Source: Paucibacter sp. TC2R-5
Lineage (GTDB): Bacteria; Pseudomonadota; Gammaproteobacteria; Burkholderiales; Burkholderiaceae_C
Assembly: GCF_025717605.1 (NCBI RefSeq)
Contig: NZ_JAJIRQ010000011.1
Coordinates: 1 to 64,000, forward strand
DNA: 64,000 nt
Direction: 5' to 3'
Shown here: positions 33,274-43,234 of the stretch, piece after piece
How the letters are laid out: every line of letters starts with the position of its first letter
How positions within the stretch are numbered: position 1 is the stretch's first letter
Made by a program: the position numbers and the translations under genes
The notes under the pieces: generated by a model
Seen by the model: only the letters and a program-made list of their open reading frames with translations
The model's database searches: none
What the model was told of the DNA's origin: nothing

Positions 33274-34122
33274 ATGTTCAATTTGATGAAGACCGCTATT
33301 TTGATGGCCGCCATCACCGCCTTGTTCATGGCCTTAGGGGGCATGATCGGTGGGCAAAGCGGCATGATGATGGCCTTGCTGGTGGCGCTGGGCATGAATT
33401 TCTTCAGTTATTGGTTTTCCGACAAGCTGGTGCTGAAGATGTACAACGCGCGCGAGGTCGACGAAACCTCGGCCCCGCAGTTTTACACCATGGTCAAGGA
33501 GCTGGCGGCCAAGGCCGAGTTGCCCATGCCGCGCGTCTACATCATCGATGAGGACGCGCCTAACGCCTTCGCCACCGGGCGCAACCCCGAGCATGCGGCG
33601 GTGGCGGCTACCAGCGGCATCATGCGCGTCTTGTCCGCCGCCGAGTTGCGCGGCGTGATGGCGCATGAGTTGGCCCATGTCAAACACCGGGATATCTTGA
33701 TCAGCACCATCAGCGCGACGATGGCGGGTGCCATTTCGATGCTGGCCAATTTTGCGATGTTCTTCGGCGGGCGCAATAGCGAGGGGCGCAGCAGCAACCC
33801 GCTGGTCGGATTGCTGGTGATGATCTTGGCGCCGCTGGCCGCCAGCGTGATCCAGATGGCGATCAGCCGCGCACGCGAGTTTGAAGCCGACCGGGGTGGT
33901 GCCGAGATTGCCGGCGACCCGCAGGCGCTGGCCTCGGCGCTGACCAAGATTCACAATTTCGCCCAGCGCATCCCGATGGCTGCGGCCGAGAGGCACCCCG
34001 AAACGGCGCAGATGATGATCATGAATCCGCTCTCCGGCAAAGGTCTGGCGGGGCTGTTCAGCACCCACCCGGCGACCGAGGAGCGCGTCGCCCGCTTGAT
34101 GGAAATGGCGCAGCGCCGGTGA
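33274..34122 (+). CDS. htpX: Membrane zinc metalloprotease HtpX
   Basis: A 282-aa inner-membrane protease in envelope stress quality control. The zinc motif is HELAH (His131, Glu132, His135) within [13 protein letters not shown], and the third ligand Glu lies in [11 protein letters not shown]-terminal helices ([19 protein letters not shown] and [18 protein letters not shown]) and two more around residues 150-195 are visible. AAGGAG precedes the start at 33274. The frame extends upstream without homology. Confidence 0.96.
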   Translation: MFNLMKTAILMAAITALFMALGGMIGGQSGMMMALLVALGMNFFSYWFSDKLVLKMYNAREVDETSAPQFYTMVKELAAKAELPMPRVYIIDEDAPNAFATGRNPEHAAVAATSGIMRVLSAAELRGVMAHELAHVKHRDILISTISATMAGAISMLANFAMFFGGRNSEGRSSNPLVGLLVMILAPLAASVIQMAISRAREFEADRGGAEIAGDPQALASALTKIHNFAQRIPMAAAERHPETAQMMIMNPLSGKGLAGLFSTHPATEERVARLMEMAQRR

Positions 34123-34175
34123 CACGGCCGAGCTTTCACTCAAGCGCTGAACCAAATGAGCCGATACACAGCGCT

Positions 34176-34592
34176 ATGAAACCAGCTTTTAAATCAGCTT
34201 TTGCGTCAGTTCGTGCGCTGCCCCTGTTCTGTCTGCTCTTGCTGACCGGCTGCGAGCAATTAGGCATCGAAGACCCCGCCAAATTGGCCGCCGCCAAGGA
34301 AGCCGAGGGCAAGGCCATCGGGAGCGCGTGCCGCAATGCCATGCGCGCGATTGAGGACTGCTACACGCTCAACCCCAAGGCGCAAAAAGCCGCTGTCTTC
34401 AATGGCTGGAAGGAGATGGACGAGTACATGCGCGAGAACAAGCTCGAAGGAGTGGCACCGGTGGTGCCGCGCACGCCTATCGTCAAGCCCGGCGCCGAGC
34501 CGGAAGAAGAAAGCAAACCCAAGGCCAAAGGTGGCGACGGCGCCGATGACAAGGCCGAGGGCAAAGCCAGCAAGCCCAAAGCTGCACATTGA
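34176..34592 (+). CDS. Small putative lipoprotein
   Basis: A 138-aa protein with a lipoprotein signal: a basic N-terminus, LPLFCLLLL and lipobox LTGC giving Cys26. The mature part has two more cysteines (SACRNAM, EDCYTL) that could form a disulphide, then a Pro/Lys/Glu/Ala-rich tail ending in lysine-alanine repeats. No family is recognised. A good terminator follows. The ATG at 34176 gives a clean signal peptide; the frame opens 19 codons earlier. Confidence 0.65.
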   Translation: MKPAFKSAFASVRALPLFCLLLLTGCEQLGIEDPAKLAAAKEAEGKAIGSACRNAMRAIEDCYTLNPKAQKAAVFNGWKEMDEYMRENKLEGVAPVVPRTPIVKPGAEPEEESKPKAKGGDGADDKAEGKASKPKAAH

Positions 34593-34618
34593 GCTGCCCA
34601 TTTAGCCGGCAAGGAAGA

Positions 34619-34653
34619 TAAAGCCGCCGCGTGTATTCGCCGCGGCTTTTTTG
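34619..34653 (+). terminator. Intrinsic terminator after the lipoprotein gene
   Basis: AAGCCGC (34621-34627) pairs with GCGGCTT (34642-34648), followed by TTTTTT. The loop can partly fold. It lies about 30 bases past the stop codon. Confidence 0.8.
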
Positions 34654-34763
34654 CTTTCTATGCCTTCGCGGCTGCATTCCGTCGCAGCGCAGGCCGGCGC
34701 GGCATTGATCGGCGAGATGATGAGGGCATTGCAAAGCAAGACCCGCTTACAGGAGCTCTCCCC

Positions 34764-35525
34764 ATGTTGAATCGCCGCACAGTTTTCGCCGCCGCCAGCG
34801 CTGCCATTTTGTCCAATTTCGCTTTTGCGGCGCCTGCGCAGGCCTGGACCTGGGGCTTCAATGAACAGGTCAAGGCATCGGGTGAAACGGTCAGCGAAAG
34901 CCGCGATCTGGGGGCATTCGACGCCATCAGCCTTTCCGGCAATTACAAGGTCGTGGTGCGTCAAGGCTCCGCCGTCAAGCTTGAACTCAAGGCCGACAAG
35001 AGTTTTCTGCCGCTGATCGAAACCCGGGTGGTCGAGGGCAGCAAAGGCCGCACCTTGGAGATCGGCAACAAGAAGGGCTATAGCTTTTCAGGCCGCAACG
35101 AGCCGCAAATCACCGTGGTGCTGCCTCAGCTGCGTGCGATCGCCATTGCCGGCTCTGGTGATGTGCGGGTCGAGGCGATGAAGACGCCGGCGGTCAACGT
35201 CAGCGTCAGCGGTTCGGGCGATGTTGATCTGCTTGAGCTCAGCGGCGACAGCTTGAGCGTGCAGGTCAGCGGCAGCGGTGACATCAAGGCCCGCGGCCGC
35301 GTGGGCCAGTTCAGCCTGTCGGTGGCCGGCAGCGGCGATGTCGATGCGCGCGGACTGCAGGCCGACGAGGTCAAGGCCAGCATCGCCGGCAGTGGCAATG
35401 CCACCGTGCATGCGGTCAAGACCTTGAAGGTCTCCATCGCCGGCTCGGGCGATGTGGCCTACCTCGGCTCACCCGTGCTCAGCAGCTCGGTGGCCGGCTA
35501 CGGTGCGATTACCAAGCTCAACTGA
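34764..35525 (+). CDS. Head-GIN domain protein (DUF2807)
   Basis: A 253-aa exported protein. Signal peptide about residues 1-27 (AASAAILSNFAFAAPAQA). The body is the head-GIN (DUF2807) right-handed beta-solenoid: GSGD or GSGN appears six times at roughly 20-residue steps (IAGSGDVRV, VSGSGDVDL, VSGSGDIKA, VAGSGDVDA, IAGSGNATV, IAGSGDVAY). Such proteins are presumed adhesive or envelope-binding, with no known activity. GGAGC precedes the ATG. Confidence 0.88.
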   Translation: MLNRRTVFAAASAAILSNFAFAAPAQAWTWGFNEQVKASGETVSESRDLGAFDAISLSGNYKVVVRQGSAVKLELKADKSFLPLIETRVVEGSKGRTLEIGNKKGYSFSGRNEPQITVVLPQLRAIAIAGSGDVRVEAMKTPAVNVSVSGSGDVDLLELSGDSLSVQVSGSGDIKARGRVGQFSLSVAGSGDVDARGLQADEVKASIAGSGNATVHAVKTLKVSIAGSGDVAYLGSPVLSSSVAGYGAITKLN

Positions 35526-35560
35526 GCCGCCGGCGGGCCTCGCCCGACGACAATCGGGGT

Positions 35561-36283
35561 ATGAACAGAGAAGCAGCGGCGCTGTGGCGCCACCCCGAAT
35601 TTCGCAAGGGCTCGCGCGAGATGATGAGCATAGGCCTGGGCATTTCGGCCTGGGGCTTGGTGACCGGCGTGGCCATGGTCAAGAGCGGCTTGTCGGTGCC
35701 GCTGGCGCTGTTGATGAGCTTGGTGGTGTTTGCCGGCAGCTCTCAACTGGCCGCATTGCCCCTGATTGCCAGCGGCGCGCCGCTGTGGGTGCTGTGGGCC
35801 ACCGCTTTTTGCGTCAACTTGCGCTTCGTGATTTTCAGCGCGCAGTGGCGCATGTATTTCGGCCATCTGCCGCGGCTGCAGCGCCTGAGCCTGGCTTACT
35901 TTGCCGCCGACTTGAACTATGTCGCCTTTATGCGGCGCTACCCCGAGCCCAAACCTGGCCCCGGACAAATACCTTATTACGCCGGCGGGGCGGCCTGGAC
36001 TTGGGCTTCTTGGCAAGTGCCCTCCATCATCGGCATACTCGCGGCCGACCGGGTGCCGACCGAATGGGGCCTGGGATTCGCCGGCGTGCTGGCCTTGCTG
36101 GGTCTGGCTTTCTCCCTGTTGAAGGACCGCAATGCCTGGGTGTCGGGGGCAGTGGCGAGCTGCGCGGCGGTGGCTGCCTATGGCCTGCCGCTGCGGCTCA
36201 ATATTCTGGTGGCTATCTCGGTGGCGGTGGCGGCAGGGCTGTTGATGGAACATTGGCTGCCTGAGCGCAAGGTGCACGAATGA
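35561..36283 (+). CDS. azlC: AzlC family branched-chain amino acid exporter subunit
   Basis: A 240-aa inner-membrane protein with several helices. It contains SIGLGISAWGLVTGVAMVKSG and LVVFAGSSQLAALPLI, the AzlC signature. AzlC with AzlD forms a two-part exporter for branched-chain amino acids and analogues. azlD starts inside its last codons (4-base overlap). The start has no Shine-Dalgarno; GACAAT lies six bases upstream. Confidence 0.92.
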   Translation: MNREAAALWRHPEFRKGSREMMSIGLGISAWGLVTGVAMVKSGLSVPLALLMSLVVFAGSSQLAALPLIASGAPLWVLWATAFCVNLRFVIFSAQWRMYFGHLPRLQRLSLAYFAADLNYVAFMRRYPEPKPGPGQIPYYAGGAAWTWASWQVPSIIGILAADRVPTEWGLGFAGVLALLGLAFSLLKDRNAWVSGAVASCAAVAAYGLPLRLNILVAISVAVAAGLLMEHWLPERKVHE

Positions 36284-36609
36284 CTGACTGGGAAATCGTT
36301 GCCGGCATCCTCGGAATGGCCCTGATCACCGCCCTGACGCGCGGCTTCTTTTTGATCTCCAACAAGGCCTTGCCGATGCCCGACTGGGCCAAGCAGGGCT
36401 TGCGCTATGCGCCGCTGGCGGCCTTGGCGGCGGTGATCGTGCCGGAGATCGTGATGACGCAAGGGGCTTTGATCAACACCTGGCAAGACGCCCGGCTCTA
36501 CGCCACGGCGGTCGGTACGGCCTATTTCTTCTGGCGCGGCGGCATCCTCGGCACCATCATCAGCGGCACCGCCGTGATGTTGTTGTTGCGTATTGGGCTG
36601 GGTTGGTAA
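36280..36609 (+). CDS. azlD: AzlD domain protein
   Basis: A 109-aa membrane protein with about four helices (IVAGILGMALITALTRGFFLI, GLRYAPLAALAAVIVPEIVM, GILGTIISGTAVMLLLRIG). It matches the small AzlD partner of AzlC in size and topology. The 4-base overlap with azlC ensures balanced synthesis. Substrate specificity cannot be read from sequence. Confidence 0.9.
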   Translation: MTDWEIVAGILGMALITALTRGFFLISNKALPMPDWAKQGLRYAPLAALAAVIVPEIVMTQGALINTWQDARLYATAVGTAYFFWRGGILGTIISGTAVMLLLRIGLGW

Positions 36610-36682
36610 CCCGGCTGATCGGCACAAGGCAAAGGGCTTGGTAAGCTAGCGACCATTGCATTTACATACCGGGCCTTACTTC

Positions 36683-37879
36683 ATGAATGTCATCCGTTTT
36701 TCCGATTTGATCGCCGCCGGCAAGGTCGCCGGCCAGCGCGTTTTCATCCGTGCCGACCTCAATGTGCCGCAAGATGATGCGGGCAATATCACAGAAGATA
36801 CCCGCATCCGTGCGTCCATCCCCTGCATCGAGCAGGCCTTGAAGGCCGGCGCTGCCGTGATGGTGACCTCGCATCTGGGCCGCCCGACCGAGGGGGAGTT
36901 CAAGCCTGAAGATTCGTTGGCACCTGTGGCAAAACGCATGGGCGAGTTGCTGGGCCGCGAGGTCAAGGTCGTGGCCAACTGGGTCGACGGCGTCAGCGTC
37001 GTACCTGGTGAACTGGTTTTGCTGGAGAACTGCCGCGTCAACAAGGGCGAGAAGAAGAACGACGAGGCGCTGGCCAAGAAGATGGCCGCGCTGTGCGACA
37101 TCTTCGTCAATGACGCCTTCGGCACCGCCCACCGCGCCGAAGGCACGACCTATGGCATTGCGCAGTTTGCAAAAATTGCCTGCGCCGGCCCCCTGCTGGC
37201 GGCCGAGATTGACGCCATCACGAAAGCGCTGGCCACGCCAAAACGGCCCCTGCTTGCTATCGTCGCCGGCTCCAAAGTCTCAACCAAGTTGACCATTCTG
37301 AAGGCGCTGTCCGACAAGGTGGACGGCTTGATCGTCGGCGGCGGCATTGCCAACACCTTCATGCTGGCTGCGGGGCTCAAGATCGGCAAATCGCTGGCCG
37401 AGCCTGATTTGGTGCCTGAAGCTCAAGCCGTGATCGCGGCGATGAAGGCGCGCGGCGCGGCGGTGCCGATCCCGGTTGATGTGGTGGTGGCCAAGCGTTT
37501 CGCGGCCGACGCCGAGGCGACGGTCAAAGCCGCTGCTGATGTCGCCGACGACGACTTGATCCTGGACATCGGCCCGCAGACCGCCGCCATGCTGGCTGAG
37601 CAACTCAAGGCTGCCGGCACCATCGTCTGGAACGGCCCGGTCGGCGTCTTCGAGTTTGACGCTTTTGCTCATGGCACCGAGACGATTGCGCGCGCCATTG
37701 CGGCGTCCAGCGCCTTCAGCATCGCTGGTGGCGGCGACACGCTGGCAGCGATCGCCAAATACGGCATCGAAAAGGACGTGGGCTATATCTCCACCGGCGG
37801 CGGCGCTTTCCTGGAGATTTTGGAGGGCAAGACCTTGCCCGCCTTCGAGATTTTGAGCCAGCGCGCGCAAGAGGCCTGA
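36683..37879 (+). CDS. pgk: Phosphoglycerate kinase
   Basis: A 398-aa glycolytic enzyme. The signature [13 protein letters not shown] lies near residue 17, SHLGRPTEG near 60, the nucleotide-site [13 protein letters not shown] near 195, and the C-terminal GGGDTLAAI loop near 350. The ATG at 36683 gives the usual MNVIRFSDL start; a frame opening nine codons earlier is not family-like. It lies in a region rich in central carbon genes (maeB, pyk, fba) but as its own unit. Confidence 0.97.
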   Translation: MNVIRFSDLIAAGKVAGQRVFIRADLNVPQDDAGNITEDTRIRASIPCIEQALKAGAAVMVTSHLGRPTEGEFKPEDSLAPVAKRMGELLGREVKVVANWVDGVSVVPGELVLLENCRVNKGEKKNDEALAKKMAALCDIFVNDAFGTAHRAEGTTYGIAQFAKIACAGPLLAAEIDAITKALATPKRPLLAIVAGSKVSTKLTILKALSDKVDGLIVGGGIANTFMLAAGLKIGKSLAEPDLVPEAQAVIAAMKARGAAVPIPVDVVVAKRFAADAEATVKAAADVADDDLILDIGPQTAAMLAEQLKAAGTIVWNGPVGVFEFDAFAHGTETIARAIAASSAFSIAGGGDTLAAIAKYGIEKDVGYISTGGGAFLEILEGKTLPAFEILSQRAQEA

Positions 37880-37928
37880 TCCCGCAAATCCAGCGCCTTG
37901 CCTGAACGCAGCAAACTCGCCCAAGCCG

Positions 37929-39245
37929 ATGATTCTTCGCCGTCTTTTGCTGGGTTTGCTCTTGTCGACCTTGCTGGCGCTGTATGCCAATGAGAACTGG
38001 ATGACGCGCACCGTGGTCATCGACGCCAGCAGCCACAAGCTGAGTCAGATCGCCGCCGTCAATGACCAAGAGGAGGGCGGCCACAGCGTCGCTCGGGTCG
38101 AGCAGCAGGGTTCGGGCTGGGTCCTGCACTGTGACATCAAGACCGGCTACGAATGGCCGTTTTGCGATCTGCAAATACGCCTCGGCATGGGGACGCAAGG
38201 CATAGACCTGACCCAGTTCGACAGCTTGCGCCTGTGGGTGCGTGCCAGCGGGCCAGAGCCGCGCCAGCAGGTGCGGGTCTTTCTGCGCAACTTTGATCCG
38301 GCTTATTCAAGTTCGAAAAGCGTGGCCGACCTGAAGCCGCATGAGGTCGTGTTTGACCCGGCCGCCGAAGCCCAGCCGGTCGAATTCCGGCTGGCGCAAT
38401 TCATGGTCGCTTCCTGGTGGGTGCAAGAGCATCCGCTGCCGACGCCCTTGCTGGGCCCGCAACTGGGCCGCGTCACCTTGCTCAGCCTGACGACCGGCGG
38501 GCAAGTGGTGCCGGGCGAGCACAAGATTTACCTGGACCGGGCCGAGTTTGTTGGCCTGTGGGTGCAGCCGGCGACGTTTCGGCTGGGCGTCATCGCGGTG
38601 TGGGTGCTGAGCATGGGTCTCTTTTTGCTGTGGGATTGGCGCCGCAGCCGACTCCGGCTGAGCCGGACCCTGCGCCGCAAGCGCGAGTTGCAAAAAGCCA
38701 ATGCACGCTTGGTGATGCGCTCGGATGAGTACGAGGCCAAGGCCCATCATGACGGCTTGACCGGACTGTCTAACCGCACAGGCCTGCAGCATGATTTGAA
38801 GCTGCTGATCCGTGCGCAAGAGGAATTGCTGTTCCCGCTGGCGATCGTGTTTGTCGACATCGATCATTTCAAACGCATCAACGATACGCTGGGGCATGAC
38901 GCCGGCGACGAGGTCCTGAAGTTTTTTGCCTTCAATCTGAAGGCCAATATCCAGCGGGAAGATTTGCTCGCCCGCTGGGGCGGCGAGGAATTCGTCTTGA
39001 TGATGCCGCAGACGACTGAAACTGAGGCGGTGGCCGTGGCCGAGCGCCTGCGCCAGCACTTGACGGGCTTGGCTTGGCCGGCCGGCCTGCAAGTCACCAG
39101 CAGCTTCGGTGTCGCGCAGGCCGACAGCGAAGCGACCATCGAGGCCGCCGTCAGCGCGGCCGACCAAGCGATGTACCGAGCCAAGCGCCTGGGCCGCAAC
39201 CGGGTGGAGCATGGCGCATCGGCGCAAGACGCGGAGACGACCTAA
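37929..39245 (+). CDS. Membrane diguanylate cyclase
   Basis: A 438-aa protein. The N-terminal helix (LLLGLLLSTLLALYA) leads a periplasmic region of about 190 residues resembling a carbohydrate-binding-like beta sandwich. A second helix (LGVIAVWVLSMGLFLLWDW, about 218-236) and a short coil follow. The C-terminal GGDEF domain (about 270-425) has an intact RWGGEEF active site and FVDIDHFKRIND. The inhibitory site reads QRED instead of RxxD before the active site, so product inhibition may be weak. It makes c-di-GMP in response to an unknown periplasmic cue. Confidence 0.9.
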   Translation: MILRRLLLGLLLSTLLALYANENWMTRTVVIDASSHKLSQIAAVNDQEEGGHSVARVEQQGSGWVLHCDIKTGYEWPFCDLQIRLGMGTQGIDLTQFDSLRLWVRASGPEPRQQVRVFLRNFDPAYSSSKSVADLKPHEVVFDPAAEAQPVEFRLAQFMVASWWVQEHPLPTPLLGPQLGRVTLLSLTTGGQVVPGEHKIYLDRAEFVGLWVQPATFRLGVIAVWVLSMGLFLLWDWRRSRLRLSRTLRRKRELQKANARLVMRSDEYEAKAHHDGLTGLSNRTGLQHDLKLLIRAQEELLFPLAIVFVDIDHFKRINDTLGHDAGDEVLKFFAFNLKANIQREDLLARWGGEEFVLMMPQTTETEAVAVAERLRQHLTGLAWPAGLQVTSSFGVAQADSEATIEAAVSAADQAMYRAKRLGRNRVEHGASAQDAETT

Positions 39246-39343
39246 GGTTTTGCCATCTTTGCATGACGCCTAAAGCACTCGGCATCGAATGGATGGAATC
39301 GGCAGGCTAAGCTGCCGCCAGTTTGAATAATCAGGAGACCGCG

Positions 39344-41674
39344 ATGAGCAAGAAGATGGACGATTTGTCCCCGGCCGAAGCTGCGCTGCGCGAAGCCGCG
39401 CTCGAATACCACCGCGCACCGACGCGCGGCAAGATTGCGGTCACTCCCACCAAGGCCTTGTCCAACCAGCGCGACCTGTCCCTGGCCTATTCGCCCGGTG
39501 TGGCTTATGCCTGTTTGGCGATCGAGCAGGACCCCGCGCTGGCGGCCGAGTACACCTCGCGCGCCAATCTGGTCGGCGTGATCACCAATGGCACGGCGGT
39601 GCTAGGCCTGGGTGATATCGGCCCCTTGGCGTCCAAACCGGTGATGGAGGGTAAGGGTTGCTTGTTCAAGAAATTCGCCGGCATCGATGTGTTCGACATC
39701 GAGCTGGCCGAGCGCGATCCGGACAAGCTGGTTGAGATGATTGCCGCGATGGAGCCCACGCTGGGCGGCGTCAATCTGGAAGACATCAAGGCGCCTGAAT
39801 GCTTCTACATCGAGAAGAAGCTCAAGGAGCGCATGAATATCCCGGTCTTCCATGATGACCAGCACGGCACGGCCATCATCTCCAGCGCCGCTTTGCTTAA
39901 TGGCCTGGAACTGGTCGGCAAGGACATCGCGAAAGTTAAGCTGGCGGTGTCGGGTGCCGGTGCGGCGGCGATTGCTTGCCTGGACGTGATGGTGGGTCTG
40001 GGCGTGAAGCGCGAGAACATTTACGTCTGCGACTCCAAAGGCGTGATCCAGGATCAGCGCGAGGACGCCAAGGCCGGCAAGCTGGACGAGTCGAAGCAGC
40101 GCTACTGCCAAGTTACTTCAGCGCGCAGCTTGGCCGATGTGGTCGACGGTGCCGATGTCTTCCTGGGTTGCTCGGCCGCCGGCGTGCTGACGCAAGAGAT
40201 GGTTGTCAAAATGGCTGTGAAGCCCATCATCCTGGCGCTGGCCAACCCGGAGCCGGAGATTCGCCCTGAACTGGCCAAGGCCGTGCGGCCCGATTGCATC
40301 ATCGCCACCGGACGCTCGGACTATCCGAATCAAGTCAACAACGTGCTGTGCTTCCCCTACATCTTCCGTGGCGCGCTGGATTGCGGTGCTTCCAAGATTA
40401 CGGAAGAGATGAAACTGGCCTGCGTGCGAGAAATCGCTGCGCTGGCCAAGGCCGAGACCAGCGACGAAGTCGCAGCCGCCTATGCCGGCGAAGAACTGCA
40501 TTTTGGACCTGACTACCTGATCCCCAAGCCTTTTGATGCGCGCTTGATTCTGCGTATCGCGCCGGCGGTGGCCAAGGCCGCGGCCGAGTCCGGCGTGGCG
40601 CTGCGGCCGATCGCCGATCTGGAGGCCTATCGCCAGTCGCTGGAGCGCTATGTTTACCAGACCGGCATGTTCATGCGCCCGGTGTTCACCGCCGCCAAGG
40701 CTGCTGTTCTCAAAGGCGCGGCGCGCGTCATCTACGCCGAAGGCGAGGATGAGCGGGTGCTGCGTGCGGTGCAAGTGGCGCTGGACGAGGGCATCGTCAA
40801 GCCGACGTTGATCGGCCGTCCCGAGGTGATCAGCGCACGGATTGAGCGTGCGGGGCTGCGCCTCAAGCTCGGCGTCGATGTCGCGGTGATAGACCCCGAC
40901 AACGATGCGCGCTTCCGTCAATATTGGGAGGCTTATCACGCGGTGCTGGGGCGCCAAGGCGTGACACCCGATATGGCCAAGGCTGCGGTGCGCCGTTCGG
41001 CCACCACGATTGGCGCGTTGGCGATCAAACTCGGCGACGCCGATGCGATGATTTGTGGCCTGGTCGGGCGCTTTGACAATCATCTGGAGCATGTGTCTGA
41101 CCTGATCGGCCTGAAGCCCGGTGCGCGCAACTTCGCCACCATGAATGCGCTGATGCTGGAACAGCACACGCTCTTCATCACCGACACCTTCGTCAACGAC
41201 CAACCCGACGCCGAGCAATTGGCCGAGATTGCCGCGATGGCTGCCGAGGAAGTCAAGCGCTTCGGCCTGCCGCCCAAGCTGGCCTTTGTCTCGCATTCGA
41301 TGTTCGGCTCCAGCAAGCGGCCGTCGGCCGTCAAGATGCGCCGGGCTCGCGAGTTGTTTACGCAGCATGCGCCGGATGTTGAATGCGATGGCGAGATGCA
41401 TGGCGACGCGGCGCTGTCTGAGTCGGTGCGCGCCGCCTTTCTGCCTGGCAGTACCTTGAAAGGCTCGGCTAATTTGTTGGTCTTGCCTTCGCTGGACGCG
41501 GCCAATATCTTGTTCAATGTGTTGAAAGTGACTTGCGGCCACGGTGTGACGGTCGGGCCAATTCTGCTGGGTGCAGCGGCGCCGGTGCATATCTTGACGC
41601 CGTCGGCGACGGTGCGCCGCATCGTCAATATGACGGCGCTGGCGGTAGCGGACGTGTTGGCGACCAAGGGCTGA
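39344..41674 (+). CDS. maeB: NADP-dependent malic enzyme (malic enzyme-phosphotransacetylase fusion)
   Basis: A 776-aa enzyme converting malate to pyruvate and CO2 with NADPH formation. The N-terminal malic domain (about 1-430) has [38 protein letters not shown] and [13 protein letters not shown]. The C-terminal phosphotransacetylase-like domain (about 440-776) is regulatory in this family. The length matches E. coli MaeB. AGGAG precedes the ATG at 39344. Confidence 0.96.
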   Translation: MSKKMDDLSPAEAALREAALEYHRAPTRGKIAVTPTKALSNQRDLSLAYSPGVAYACLAIEQDPALAAEYTSRANLVGVITNGTAVLGLGDIGPLASKPVMEGKGCLFKKFAGIDVFDIELAERDPDKLVEMIAAMEPTLGGVNLEDIKAPECFYIEKKLKERMNIPVFHDDQHGTAIISSAALLNGLELVGKDIAKVKLAVSGAGAAAIACLDVMVGLGVKRENIYVCDSKGVIQDQREDAKAGKLDESKQRYCQVTSARSLADVVDGADVFLGCSAAGVLTQEMVVKMAVKPIILALANPEPEIRPELAKAVRPDCIIATGRSDYPNQVNNVLCFPYIFRGALDCGASKITEEMKLACVREIAALAKAETSDEVAAAYAGEELHFGPDYLIPKPFDARLILRIAPAVAKAAAESGVALRPIADLEAYRQSLERYVYQTGMFMRPVFTAAKAAVLKGAARVIYAEGEDERVLRAVQVALDEGIVKPTLIGRPEVISARIERAGLRLKLGVDVAVIDPDNDARFRQYWEAYHAVLGRQGVTPDMAKAAVRRSATTIGALAIKLGDADAMICGLVGRFDNHLEHVSDLIGLKPGARNFATMNALMLEQHTLFITDTFVNDQPDAEQLAEIAAMAAEEVKRFGLPPKLAFVSHSMFGSSKRPSAVKMRRARELFTQHAPDVECDGEMHGDAALSESVRAAFLPGSTLKGSANLLVLPSLDAANILFNVLKVTCGHGVTVGPILLGAAAPVHILTPSATVRRIVNMTALAVADVLATKG

Positions 41675-41758
41675 TGCTGTAACCGCGTGAAACCGGTTTA
41701 CTGACTTGAAAGCGGCTCATAATCGGCGCCTGTAACTTTATTTCAGCGAGAGCCCGTC

Positions 41759-43192
41759 ATGACCCGTGCCACCAAGATCGTTGCCACCCTCGGCCCAGCC
41801 TCTTCATCACCGGAGATTCTTGAGCGGATGATCCGGGCCGGCGTGGATGTGGTGCGGCTGAACTTCTCGCATGGCAAGGCGCAGGATCACATCGATCGTG
41901 CCCGCATGGTGCGGGAAGCGGCGATGGCCGCCGGCAAGGCCGTCGCCATCATGGCCGATATGCAGGGGCCGAAGATCCGTGTCGGCAAGTTCGAGAACGG
42001 CAAGATTGAGTTGATCAATGGCGAGCGTTTCATTCTCGATGCCGACCGTACCGAACTCGGCAACGAGGAAGCCGTCGGCCTTGATTACAAAGAGCTGCCG
42101 CGCGATGTAAAGCCCGGCGACACGCTGCTATTGAACGACGGCCTCTTGGTGCTGACGGTCGAAGCAGTGCGCGGCGCTGCGGTGCACACCATCGTTAAGC
42201 TTGGCGGCGAGCTGTCCAATAACAAGGGCATCAACAAGCAAGGTGGCGGACTGACCGCGCCCGCGCTGACTGCCAAGGACATGGAAGACATCAAGACCGC
42301 GATGAGCTTCCGCTGCGAGTACTTGGCGATCAGCTTCCCCAAGAACGCCACCGATATGGAGATGGCCCGCCAATTGGCCAATATGGCAGGCGAACCCTAT
42401 AACCACAAGCCCAGCATGATCGCCAAGATCGAGCGCTCGGAAGCGATTCCACACCTCGAGGCGATCCTGAAGGCCAGTGACGGCATCATGGTCGCGCGTG
42501 GCGACTTGGCGGTTGAAGTCGGCAACGCGGCGGTGCCGGCGCTGCAAAAGCGCATGATCAAGATGGCGTTGGCGCTGGACAAGGTGGCGATCACCGCGAC
42601 CCAGATGATGGAGTCGATGATCATCAATCCGGTGCCTACGCGTGCCGAAGTGTCCGACGTTGCTAACGCCGTGCTTGATGGCACTGATGCGGTGATGCTG
42701 AGCGCCGAGACGGCCGCCGGCAAATTCCCGGTTGAGACCATCGAGCAGATGGCGGCGATTGCTTTGGAGGCCGAGCGCGCCGAGTTCGTCACGCTCGACA
42801 CCGACTTCGCTGGCCGCCAATTCGGCCGTATCGATCAGTCGATTGCGATGGGCGCGCTGTTCACCGCGCATCACCTGGGCTGCAAGGCGATCCTGGCCTT
42901 GACCGAGTCGGGATCGACCGCCTTGTGGATGAGCCGTCACCGCATTCAGGTGCCTATCTATGCATTGACCACGCAGGAAATCAGCCAGCGCAAGATGACG
43001 CTGTACCGCAATGTGCGGCCTTTGCTGATGCCCAAGTTCGAAGACCGTGACACCGCGCTGGCGGCGGCCGAGAAGATTCTGGTCGACAAGGGCGTGTTGA
43101 TGCCGGGCGACACTTATGCGATCACCTGCGGTGAGCCAATGGGCTACCCAGGCGGCACGAATATGTTGAAGGTCTGCCGCGTCGGCGGGTAA
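41759..43192 (+). CDS. pyk: Pyruvate kinase
   Basis: A 477-aa glycolytic enzyme making pyruvate and ATP. Motifs are TKIVATLGPASSSPE at the N-terminus, VRLNFSHG, MADMQGPKIRVG, the signature IAKIERSEAI with the catalytic Lys, and VARGDLAVEVG. The C-terminal allosteric domain ends with ITCGEPMGYPGGTNMLKV. The length is normal. GAGAG precedes the start. It follows maeB by 84 bases; both enzymes make pyruvate. Confidence 0.97.
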   Translation: MTRATKIVATLGPASSSPEILERMIRAGVDVVRLNFSHGKAQDHIDRARMVREAAMAAGKAVAIMADMQGPKIRVGKFENGKIELINGERFILDADRTELGNEEAVGLDYKELPRDVKPGDTLLLNDGLLVLTVEAVRGAAVHTIVKLGGELSNNKGINKQGGGLTAPALTAKDMEDIKTAMSFRCEYLAISFPKNATDMEMARQLANMAGEPYNHKPSMIAKIERSEAIPHLEAILKASDGIMVARGDLAVEVGNAAVPALQKRMIKMALALDKVAITATQMMESMIINPVPTRAEVSDVANAVLDGTDAVMLSAETAAGKFPVETIEQMAAIALEAERAEFVTLDTDFAGRQFGRIDQSIAMGALFTAHHLGCKAILALTESGSTALWMSRHRIQVPIYALTTQEISQRKMTLYRNVRPLLMPKFEDRDTALAAAEKILVDKGVLMPGDTYAITCGEPMGYPGGTNMLKVCRVGG

Positions 43193-43205
43193 TCCGCAAG
43201 TTTTG

Positions 43206-43222
43206 GCGGGCCAGCGGCCCGC
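43206..43222 (+). repeat. Perfect 7-bp hairpin after pyk
   Basis: GCGGGCC (43206-43212), AGC, GGCCCGC (43216-43222). No T tract follows; instead TATAGT begins on the next base. It may slow polymerase at the pyk end, or act as an element of the promoter for the next gene. Confidence 0.55.
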
Positions 43223-43234
43223 TATAGTCGGCGC

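Noticed and set aside
40118-41590. 490-codon minus-strand frame inside maeB
   Set aside because: Antisense shadow of a strongly supported enzyme gene.
41697-41723. Sigma-70 promoter upstream of pyk
   Set aside because: TTTACT and CATAAT are present but only 15 bases apart, so the match is too weak to annotate.
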